DNA of 5,387 nucleotides, taken from NCBI GenBank assembly GCA_002329385.1, contig DCTR01000007.1, positions 2,516 through 7,902 on the forward strand, read 5' to 3'. Position 1 is the stretch's first letter, and each line of letters starts with the position of its first letter. The notes under the pieces were generated by a model, which saw only the letters and a program-made list of their open reading frames with translations, was not told where the DNA came from and did not search any database. The position numbers were made by a program, and so were the translations under genes. Shown here in pieces: positions 1 through 5,294 of this stretch. Source of the DNA: Candidatus Shapirobacteria bacterium UBA1435 (GTDB taxonomy: Bacteria; Patescibacteriota; Microgenomatia; UBA12405).

Positions 1-1
1 G

Positions 2-496
2 GATGGAAGCCCGATAGTGCCGACGGTGACAATAACACCGACGGTGACGGCGGGGCCATCACCGACAGCGGGCCAGGCGAGCCCAACTTTGACACCGGTA
101 GTTAGCGGCGGGCCGACGGTGACAAGGGAACCGGTAAGAGGAGGGTTGATTTGTCCGTACCAATTTGAATGTTTTAAATGGGAAGAGGAATACCGTTGGC
201 TGGCAACAGGCTACCAACAATCCGGGTGGACGAGGGTGAAAGACAACGAGTGCTTAAGCCGGGGTATAAACAAACCAGCTTACCGTGACAAAAAGCGGGG
301 CGATGCCAATTGTGATGGCAGGGTGGACGGTAATGATTATTCGGTCTGGCGGAGAGAGGCAATTGACGGACAATCAACCGATGGGCGCTGGGAGACCGAT
401 TTTAACGGCGATAACACGGTTGACGAAAGCGATTTGGGGGTGTGGAAGAGTTTCTTTTTGGGTGAGGTGCAGATCGATGAGAGCGAAGATCAATAG
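2..496 (+). CDS. C-terminal part of a secreted protein with Thr/Pro-rich linker and dockerin type I pair (5' partial)
   Basis: The frame is open to the left edge, so this is the tail of a longer protein; the GTG at 17 is probably internal. Residues are numbered from that GTG. Residues 1-38 form a Pro/Thr/Val/Ser-rich linker typical of extracellular proteins. Residues 44-94 hold a Cys- and Trp-containing stretch that I do not recognise (Cys46, Cys52, Cys79). Two EF-hand-like dockerin loops follow: DANCDGRVDGND (96-107) and DFNGDNTVDESD (128-139). Both keep the acidic or Asn calcium ligands at loop positions 1, 3, 5, 9 and 12, and each is followed within a few residues by a Trp. The second loop has Asn instead of Gly at position 6. 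In cellulosomes dockerins bind cohesins; in this setting the partner is unknown. The gene ends with TAG and overlaps the convergent MurF-like gene by 7 bases. The dockerin call is firm, the function of the whole protein is not. Confidence 0.85.
   Translation, partial: DGSPIVPTVTITPTVTAGPSPTAGQASPTLTPVVSGGPTVTREPVRGGLICPYQFECFKWEEEYRWLATGYQQSGWTRVKDNECLSRGINKPAYRDKKRGDANCDGRVDGNDYSVWRREAIDGQSTDGRWETDFNGDNTVDESDLGVWKSFFLGEVQIDESEDQ
20..123 (+). repeat. Low-complexity Pro-Thr-Val-Thr linker coding repeat
   Basis: The 11-base word ccgacggtgac occurs exactly at 20-30, 38-48 and 113-123, always in the same frame and coding for Pro-Thr-Val-Thr. Between the copies lie related Pro-Thr and Pro-Ser codon runs. 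It is a degenerate in-frame repeat of a flexible linker, which probably continues off the left edge. Such tracts can change length by slippage or recombination. Confidence 0.7.
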
Positions 497-1893
497 TTTT
501 GGGGGAGATCGTTTTCGAGGAGAATCCAGGAGTGGTTTTGAGATAGTTTGTTGACCGTTGGCCAGTAGTCGCGGTGATCTAAAAGGTAGAAAACCTTGGC
601 TTTACTTTTGCCTTTTTTTAGGCCGATTTCAAAGTTTTTAGTCCGTGGATTGCGGCCGATGAGGACAATGGTCTTGAAAACGGAGGCGGATTTTTGGCCA
701 AGCTGCTGGTGGGAAGCGGCAGTGCTGGCTCCAAGCTCAACCAGACCGGGGGTAATCAGGGCTTTGGGGCCAGGAAGGGCTTTGAGATCGTCAATGATCT
801 GGTTGAAACCGGCGAGGTTGCTGGAATAGGTGTTGTCGATGAGGGTAGATTGGCCCTGGGGGATAAGTTCGAGACGATGGAGAGCGGGAGTTAAAACGGC
901 GAGCGCCTGTTTAATGGTGGAGTAGGGAATATTTAAGAGAAAAGCCTGGGAGATGGCCGCCAAAAGATTGGAGAGGTTGCTGGTGCCGAAGATGGGGGCG
1001 GTGAAGGGATAGCTTTTATTTTTATAGCTTAAAACAAACGACACCCCTTGAGGGTCAAATCGGTAGTTATTAAGATGGAAGTCGGCTCGGGGGTTATTCA
1101 GAGAAAAGGTGGGAGAGGAAAGATATTGAGGGTGGGATTTAATGTGGGATTGGATGTGGGGGTTATCGAGGTTGAGCAGCAAGTGGTTGGGGTTCAGATT
1201 TTGGGCGATTTGGAATTTGGCGGTGATGATTTGATCAATAGAGCCAAAGCGGTCCAGGTGTTGGGGGCCGATGGCAGTGATGATGGCATAATCGGGCGGA
1301 TAGTAACTGACAAGTTGATTGATGTCTTGAGGGCGGTGGGCGCCAAATTCGGCGATAAAATAGCGGGTGTGTTTGGTCAGACCCAGGCGGAGGGTGGCGG
1401 CCAGGCCAAGGGGGGTGTTGTAGGAATGGGTGGTTTTGAGGGAGGGAGCGGCAGAATCGAGGATCTGGAAAAGAAAGTCCTTGGTGGTGGTTTTGCCAAA
1501 CGAGCCGGTAATGGCGATGGTGATCAATTCCTGGTTTTGGGAGAGAAGTGATGTTGATTGATAGATTAAATGAGCCTTTTGGATATATTCGATGGGAAAA
1601 AGGAGAAGCTGGGAAACGATCAGGCCAAGGGGGGTAAACAGAAGAAGCAAAAGACAAAAAAGAAATAGATAGAGAGGAATTGACGAACCAAGAAAAAGAA
1701 GGCAGAGAAGAAGATATTGGGCAAAATAAAAAACGGTGAGTAATTTGGCTTTGGCGGTTGGCTTAAGGGGGACGATTTGGGGGATATGCAGGCGGAGGGG
1801 GTTTTGAAACCACCAGGAAAGAAGGCGGGGGATTTGGTAATACTCAAGCTGGGAGATCTGAAGATAGGTAAAAAACGGTAGGAGTTTGGTCAT
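490..1893 (-). CDS. murF: Membrane-anchored MurF-like ligase (UDP-MurNAc-tripeptide:D-Ala-D-Ala ligase family)
   Basis: A 467-residue Mur ligase. Classical MurF joins D-Ala-D-Ala to UDP-MurNAc-tripeptide using ATP, the last cytoplasmic step in building the peptidoglycan stem peptide. The P-loop is TGSFGKTTT (129-137), followed by HSYNTPLG (156-163) and the central-domain stretch IGPQHLDRFGS (208-218). AKFQ (225-228) contains Lys226, the likely counterpart of the carbamylated lysine. The C-terminal ligase domain runs from about 338 and contains HRLEL, LIDNTYSSN and LVELG (384-388). The usual soluble N-terminal substrate-binding domain is absent. In its place is a segment with LQISQLEYYQIPRLLSWW (11-28) and two hydrophobic stretches at about 52-70 and 72-99, probably membrane-spanning. 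As I recall, similar membrane-type MurF proteins occur in some Firmicutes. In the usual GxHN motif the His appears to be Ser305 (GTSN, 303-306). The start overlaps the hydrolase stop as ATGA, suggesting translational coupling. Mur ligase family is near certain; MurF is likely; the exact substrate is inferred. Confidence 0.82.
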   Translation of the reverse strand: MTKLLPFFTYLQISQLEYYQIPRLLSWWFQNPLRLHIPQIVPLKPTAKAKLLTVFYFAQYLLLCLLFLGSSIPLYLFLFCLLLLLFTPLGLIVSQLLLFPIEYIQKAHLIYQSTSLLSQNQELITIAITGSFGKTTTKDFLFQILDSAAPSLKTTHSYNTPLGLAATLRLGLTKHTRYFIAEFGAHRPQDINQLVSYYPPDYAIITAIGPQHLDRFGSIDQIITAKFQIAQNLNPNHLLLNLDNPHIQSHIKSHPQYLSSPTFSLNNPRADFHLNNYRFDPQGVSFVLSYKNKSYPFTAPIFGTSNLSNLLAAISQAFLLNIPYSTIKQALAVLTPALHRLELIPQGQSTLIDNTYSSNLAGFNQIIDDLKALPGPKALITPGLVELGASTAASHQQLGQKSASVFKTIVLIGRNPRTKNFEIGLKKGKSKAKVFYLLDHRDYWPTVNKLSQNHSWILLENDLPQNY

Positions 1894-2642
1894 GGCAGAA
1901 GGTGGGTGAGATGGTTAAAGGCAGGAATAAAAGTTTTTGGAGAGGAAAGGTGAGGGCTGTGGTCTGACTGGTGGAGAAGATAGAGCCGACAGTTGGGGAT
2001 AAGATTGGCGATGGTTTGGCCGGAGTAGGCGATTTCCGTGTCGTTTTCGCCCCAGAGGAGGAAGGAAGGGGTGTTAATCAGGTTAAGTTGGCCGGTAAGG
2101 TCAAAATTGACGATATTTTTGAGAACTTGACGATGGGTCGGGGAGGAATTGTAGTAGTCGGTGGAGGAGACAAGAGAGAGGAGGCGTTTGAGGATGGCGG
2201 GAGGGAGAAGGGATTTGAGAAAGCTAAAATGGTGGTAGAGGCAGATTTTGGCTTTTTGTTTGAGGGAACGACGGCGGTCGATGGCGGGAGAAAGGAGGAT
2301 CAGGGCGGACAGCGAGCGGGGACGATGAATAGCCAAATAGGCGGCAATCTGGCCACCGAAAGAATGGCCAAAAATTGCCGGTTGGCTGATTTTTTGTTTG
2401 GCCATAAAAGAAAGGACAAAGTTGGCGTAGTCGGGGAGGGTGGCGGGAGAAGGTAAGAGCTGGGTTTGGCCAAAACCGGGGAGATCGAGGAGGATGTATT
2501 TAAAGTCGGGGTTAAGCTGGTTGACAACCGGCAACCATAGGGAGCCGTTTTGACCCCAGCCGGGCAAAAACAGGATGGTTTTGGAAGATCGGGGATTGAC
2601 GACCTGGTATTGGGTCAAAATTCCGTCGACGACGGTCTGCAT
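1890..2642 (-). CDS. Alpha/beta hydrolase fold protein
   Basis: A 250-residue single-domain alpha/beta hydrolase. The oxyanion-hole strand is LFLPGWGQNGSLW (24-36), followed by LDLPGFGQT (52-60). The nucleophile elbow is GHSFGG (92-97), giving Ser94. The acid is probably Asp201 in LLWGENDTE (195-203), and the His is probably His228 in SDHSPHL (226-232). Residues of about 122-185 form the helical cap. The catalytic triad is complete, so an active serine hydrolase is expected. The family includes esterases, C-C hydrolases and thioesterases, and the sequence does not tell which. No signal peptide is seen, so it is probably cytoplasmic. It is first in a two-gene operon and its stop overlaps the MurF-like start by 4 bases, which hints at a cell-envelope role; that link is inference. 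The ATG at 2642 has no Shine-Dalgarno before it but lies just downstream of a -10-like element. Confidence 0.88.
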   Translation of the reverse strand: MQTVVDGILTQYQVVNPRSSKTILFLPGWGQNGSLWLPVVNQLNPDFKYILLDLPGFGQTQLLPSPATLPDYANFVLSFMAKQKISQPAIFGHSFGGQIAAYLAIHRPRSLSALILLSPAIDRRRSLKQKAKICLYHHFSFLKSLLPPAILKRLLSLVSSTDYYNSSPTHRQVLKNIVNFDLTGQLNLINTPSFLLWGENDTEIAYSGQTIANLIPNCRLYLLHQSDHSPHLSSPKTFIPAFNHLTHLLP

Positions 2643-2648
2643 GCTGAT

Positions 2649-2678
2649 ATTTTAGTTGATGAAGGGGGTTGGTGCAAA
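2649..2678 (-). promoter_or_regulatory. Candidate promoter of the hydrolase-MurF operon, possibly leaderless
   Basis: Read on the minus strand, TTTGCA (2673-2678) is followed after 18 bases by TAAAAT (2649-2654), matching 4/6 and 5/6 of the sigma-70 consensus. Transcription would begin about 7 bases further on, at or next to the A of the ATG at 2642. This would explain the missing Shine-Dalgarno. It is a motif call only. Confidence 0.4.
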
Positions 2679-2714
2679 ACAAAAGAGGGGGATGATCTGG
2701 CGATTTGACAAGTG

Positions 2715-2723
2715 TGGTAAAAT
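2715..2723 (+). promoter_or_regulatory. Candidate extended -10 promoter of the Hsp70-like gene
   Basis: TGGTAAAAT fits the extended -10 pattern TGnTATAAT with one mismatch. Predicted initiation near 2730 leaves a leader of about 18 bases before the ATG at 2748, with no Shine-Dalgarno in it. A perfect TTGACA at 2705-2710 is only 7 bases upstream, too close to serve as the -35 for this -10. Confidence 0.4.
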
Positions 2724-2747
2724 CGAAATACGCAATTAAACACCAGT

Positions 2748-4115
2748 ATGAGTCTTAACGCCAAAGTCCGATCAGTAGGGATAGACTTTGGAACCAGCAA
2801 CTCGACAGTGGCGTTGATGACAGGGAATGGGCCGAGAGCTTTGGAAATCGACAGGAAAAATGATAATCCAAGGGTGCTAAGATCGTTGATTTATGTAAGT
2901 CCGAAAGGCGAGATGGCATTTGGCAAAGAGGCGGTGGAAAGATATTCCTGGGATCTGGTAAACATAAAGTCGCAAAGGACGAAGCTCAAATTTACCGGCA
3001 GGTATATAAAAACTTTCGGGCCGTCTTCGGCGGGGGGTGTGGGCAAGATGATCATGGTTCCGGAAATAATCGAGGTTGACGAAAGCGGGAGAGGGCGGCT
3101 GTTGCAATCATTGAAGTCGGTTTTGACCAGCGATACCTTTTTGGGAACAGAATTATTTGGAAAGCACTATAGTCTGGAGGATCTGTTGGCGCTACTTTTG
3201 GGGGAGATGAAGAGGAGGGCGGAAGGAGAATTGGGAAAAGAAGTGGAAGGGGTGGTGTTGGGTAGGCCGGTAAGGTATGTGGGAGAGGCGGGAAGGGAGA
3301 AGCTGGCGCTTGATAGGATGAGAATGGTGGCAATCAAGGCTGGATTTAAGGAGGTGCAATTTGAATACGAGCCGGTGGGGGCGGCCCTAAACTATGGGAT
3401 TGGGATAAAGGAAGGGGTGCGGATATTGGTTTTTGATTTCGGAGGAGGGACATTGGATGTGTGTGTGATGGACTTGCCGCAAAAGGAAGTGCGGGGGGTA
3501 TCGGGAAGGGCGCTTGGCGGCGACCTGATTAATGGTCGGATAATGGAAAAGCGGTTGTTAAGGTATTTTGGCAGCGAAGTGACAATTTCGGGCAAGACCC
3601 GTCTGCCGAGGGTGTTTTTGGAGGCGCTGACCAAAAACTGGTATCAGATCGGCCTGTTAAAAAACGTTAAGAATATGGAAGCTTTGGATTATTTTTTGGT
3701 TAACTCTTCAGATCAATTACCGATAAAAAGGTTGATTAATCTAATCGAGAACGATCTGGGCTACAGCTTGTTTGAGGAGATCGACCGGGTAAAAATCGAG
3801 TTGTCGGGCAAGGAAGCCGAGTCTTTTTGTTTTCGTCAGCCGGGGATGGACGTTGAAGAGATGATAGCCAGAAAGGATTTTGAAGGATATATTGCTGAGG
3901 ATGTGGCGGCGGCAGCGGATTGCATAGAGGAGGCGCTGACGATGGCCAAGACGGAAGCAGGGCAGATTGACAGGGTGGTGGTGACGGGCGGATCGTCAAA
4001 AATTCCCCGGTTTAAAGAGATGCTGACGCGGAAATTTGGCCGGGAGAAGATTGTCGATAGCGACCCGTTTTTGAGTGTAGCCCTGGGATTGGCGGTGAGG
4101 GCTGATTTAGGCTGA
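2748..4115 (+). CDS. Hsp70-like ATPase, YegD type, without substrate-binding domain
   Basis: A 455-residue protein with the actin/Hsp70 nucleotide-binding fold. Phosphate-1 motif is IDFGTSNSTVAL (12-23). SLKSVL (121-126) sits where Hsp70s carry the catalytic lysine (Lys123). GRPVRYVG (172-179) and FEYEPVGAALNYG (205-217) follow, with Glu208 matching the Hsp70 NEPTAA glutamate. Phosphate-2 is VFDFGGGTLDV (228-238), LGGDLIN is at 256-262, and the adenosine motif VVVTGGSSKIP is at 410-420. The protein ends just after the ATPase domain: there is no beta-sandwich substrate-binding domain, lid or EEVD-like tail. Its length and the region of about 284-352 resemble E. coli YegD, whose role is poorly defined. 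No DnaJ or GrpE gene is nearby. It is transcribed alone, divergently from the hydrolase operon, and overlaps the 3' end of rplA by 9 bases. The ATG at 2748 puts the phosphate-1 motif at the usual distance from the N-terminus. The Hsp70-fold call is firm, the client or partner unknown. Confidence 0.9.
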   Translation: MSLNAKVRSVGIDFGTSNSTVALMTGNGPRALEIDRKNDNPRVLRSLIYVSPKGEMAFGKEAVERYSWDLVNIKSQRTKLKFTGRYIKTFGPSSAGGVGKMIMVPEIIEVDESGRGRLLQSLKSVLTSDTFLGTELFGKHYSLEDLLALLLGEMKRRAEGELGKEVEGVVLGRPVRYVGEAGREKLALDRMRMVAIKAGFKEVQFEYEPVGAALNYGIGIKEGVRILVFDFGGGTLDVCVMDLPQKEVRGVSGRALGGDLINGRIMEKRLLRYFGSEVTISGKTRLPRVFLEALTKNWYQIGLLKNVKNMEALDYFLVNSSDQLPIKRLINLIENDLGYSLFEEIDRVKIELSGKEAESFCFRQPGMDVEEMIARKDFEGYIAEDVAAAADCIEEALTMAKTEAGQIDRVVVTGGSSKIPRFKEMLTRKFGREKIVDSDPFLSVALGLAVRADLG

Positions 4116-4883
4116 TTTGTCGATAGCAACCTTGACCGAAGGTCCCATGGTGGCGCAAATGGACAGTTTTTTGATTTTGTTGGGCCTGATTACCTTTATC
4201 AGCTCGGTTAGGTTGGCTTCAAGTTCCTTTTCCGGCTGTGAGGTTTGGCCGACAATAATATGGACGACCGGCGCCTTTTTTTCGGTTTTGACGGTTTCTT
4301 TGGCGGCGGAGAGACGCTTGACAGCCTCTTCAGGTTTGTCGGTAAGGGTGCCGTTTTTGGGATTGGGCATTAAGCCTTTTGGTCCAAGAAGGCGAGCGTG
4401 GGGAAGCAGTTTGGACATGGTGGCCGGGGTGGCGATGAGAATGTCAAAATCAAGCTTGCTTTCTTTGATTTGAGAAAGAACAGTGTCGTTGAGAATAACA
4501 ATCTTTTTGGCGGCGGTTTCAAGGTGAGGGAAAGTGATTTCGCCGATATTGCCGATATCAAAAACGGTAACGTGGGCCTCAACCTTTCCGGGGAATTTTG
4601 AATAGGCAGTTTTCTTGACCAGGTCGACAGCTTCGGAGAGCGGGTAGAATTTGGTCGGTTCGACCAGTTTTTTGGCGGCAAGATACTTTTTGCCGCGGAC
4701 ACGGATCTTTTTGATAATGGTTTCCGCCACGATGGGCGAATCTGTGGTTTGGGCAACTTCAGTTTCCGTGTTTGCGGGAGCTTCGGCGGATAAGTCTGGA
4801 GCCTTCTGTTCCGAGATTTCGGCTGGAACTTCCACAGCAAGCTTGGCTTTTTTGGCCTTATTTTCTTGTGAGGTTTTGCTCAT
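4107..4883 (-). CDS. rplA: 50S ribosomal protein L1 (uL1)
   Basis: A 258-residue L1, which builds the mobile L1 stalk on 23S rRNA near the E site and in many bacteria represses its own operon. The core starts near KIRVRGKKYLAAKKLV (59-74), followed by YPLSEAVDLVKKTA (80-93). The signature is ILIATPATMSKLL (148-160) then LLGPKGLMPNPKNGT (165-179), and the end is ATMGPSVKVAIDKSA (244-258). Two features differ from typical L1. A tail of about 58 residues rich in Ala, Glu, Lys, Ser and Thr precedes the core. Domain II is short: from the residue after VE (101-102) to LDFDILIAT there are 41 residues, against about 66 in Thermus L1 aligned from memory. The reading frame is continuous, so this is not a frameshift. 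It lies downstream of rplK on the same strand with a small gene between them. Its TAA stop overlaps the convergent Hsp70-like gene by 9 bases. No Shine-Dalgarno precedes the ATG. Confidence 0.96.
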   Translation of the reverse strand: MSKTSQENKAKKAKLAVEVPAEISEQKAPDLSAEAPANTETEVAQTTDSPIVAETIIKKIRVRGKKYLAAKKLVEPTKFYPLSEAVDLVKKTAYSKFPGKVEAHVTVFDIGNIGEITFPHLETAAKKIVILNDTVLSQIKESKLDFDILIATPATMSKLLPHARLLGPKGLMPNPKNGTLTDKPEEAVKRLSAAKETVKTEKKAPVVHIIVGQTSQPEKELEANLTELIKVIRPNKIKKLSICATMGPSVKVAIDKSA

Positions 4884-4894
4884 TTTTGGTTGAG

Positions 4895-4923
4895 AATTAA
4901 TTTGTAATTTGAAATAATGTCAA
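4895..4923 (-). promoter_or_regulatory. Weak candidate promoter of rplA
   Basis: On the minus strand a perfect TTGACA (4918-4923) is followed after 17 bases by TTAATT (4895-4900), only 3/6 of the -10 consensus. Initiation would leave about 5 bases before the rplA ATG at 4883. It lies in the 58-bp AT-rich gap after the small gene. rplA could instead be read through from upstream. Confidence 0.28.
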
Positions 4924-4941
4924 AAGGATAACACAGACACG

Positions 4942-5214
4942 CTAGGAGGTTTTTCGACGAGGGATAGGGCACTCGGCGCAGGATTTTGGAGAAGGGATTT
5001 GCGGATGGAATTCATTAACAAAACCGTCGATAAATCCGTCTCTGACAATCAAATCTGTGGTCTGAAAATCGCTATAGACGGCGTGGCAGTAATTACTACC
5101 ATCTCTGGTTGGGAGAAGCCGACATTTGACAGGACAGATACCGTATCCAGAAAAATCGAACATGTGGGGAAATTTTTCCTTGATTTTCGGAGAAGGGGTG
5201 AGGTTTTCGGCCAT
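4942..5214 (-). CDS. Small Cys-containing protein of unknown function between rplK and rplA
   Basis: A 90-residue protein that I do not recognise. It has five cysteines: CPVKC (27-31), Cys43 next to His44 in YCHA (42-45), and CAEC (79-82). The CX3C and CX2C pairs with nearby His residues could bind a metal such as zinc, but the pattern fits no family I can name. There is no signal peptide or membrane segment; the tail is basic (PRRKTS, 85-90). Reasons to believe it is real: it is co-oriented with rplK and rplA, it fills most of the gap between them, and it follows a perfect TGnTATAAT element about 24 bases upstream of the ATG at 5214. Against it: there is no Shine-Dalgarno, and an overlapping plus-strand frame exists at 4999-5253. 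That frame lacks comparable promoter or context support. The TAG stop is at 4942-4944. The role, perhaps translation-related from context, is a guess. Confidence 0.6.
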   Translation of the reverse strand: MAENLTPSPKIKEKFPHMFDFSGYGICPVKCRLLPTRDGSNYCHAVYSDFQTTDLIVRDGFIDGFVNEFHPQIPSPKSCAECPIPRRKTS

Positions 5215-5237
5215 ATGGAATTATTTAAAACAATCAA

Positions 5238-5246
5238 ATTATATCA
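5238..5246 (-). promoter_or_regulatory. Perfect extended -10 promoter element upstream of the small Cys gene
   Basis: On the minus strand the sequence is TGATATAAT, an exact match to TGnTATAAT. Initiation is expected near 5231, giving a leader of about 17 bases to the ATG at 5214. No good -35 is present 16-18 bases upstream, which extended -10 promoters tolerate. It would serve the small gene and possibly rplA, apart from any promoter ahead of rplK. Confidence 0.5.
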
Positions 5247-5256
5247 TTGGTGATAT
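5241..5256. repeat. Short perfect inverted repeat overlapping the -10 element
   Basis: ATATCA (5241-5246), a 4-base TTGG spacer, and TGATAT (5251-5256) form a perfect 6-bp inverted repeat. Its right-to-left reading overlaps the extended -10 of the small Cys gene, so it could be an operator half-site pair or a small hairpin. In an AT-rich gap such a repeat can also arise by chance. Confidence 0.35.
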
Positions 5257-5262
5257 TAATAA

Positions 5263-5279
5263 CTCGACATCAAATCGAG
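5263..5279 (-). terminator. Weak candidate terminator after rplK
   Basis: On the minus strand CTCGA and TCGAG pair around a 7-base loop, beginning 15 bases after the rplK stop, followed by an AT-rich stretch (TTATTAATAT) rather than a clean T run. A 5-bp stem is short for intrinsic termination; partial attenuation is the most I would suggest. Confidence 0.22.
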
Positions 5280-5294
5280 GGTGATGGTGGTGGC

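Noticed and set aside
17..19. GTG as the true start of the dockerin protein
   Set aside because: The frame is open to the left edge with no stop, and the Pro/Thr linker is already under way there. A secreted protein needs an N-terminal signal that is not in the window.
1048..1551. Plus-strand 167-codon open frame
   Set aside because: It lies entirely antisense to the ligase core motifs, is Gly/Val-rich low complexity from the G-rich strand, and shows no family motif.
490..1893. Ligase being MurE, FolC or a MurT-type enzyme
   Set aside because: The C-terminal HRLEL, IDNTYSSN and LVELG pattern and the HSYNTPLG block fit MurF best. No MurT zinc-binding Cys cluster is present, and no GatD-like partner gene is seen.
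1971..2456. Plus-strand 161-codon open frame
   Set aside because: It is antisense to the hydrolase catalytic motifs and is explained by the same G skew.
2705..2723. TTGACA plus TAAAAT as a classical -35/-10 promoter for the Hsp70-like gene
   Set aside because: The spacer is 7 bases instead of about 17. No acceptable -10 lies 16-18 bases after this TTGACA, so only the extended -10 was kept.
4107..4883. Frameshift or assembly error as the cause of the short L1 domain II
   Set aside because: The frame is continuous and flanking motifs are intact on both sides. No alternative frame in the region supplies the missing residues as far as I can read.
4999..5253. Plus-strand 84-codon open frame opposite the small Cys gene
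   Set aside because: It overlaps the minus-strand gene and the intergenic promoter, has no promoter or start signal of its own, and is not oriented with the ribosomal genes.
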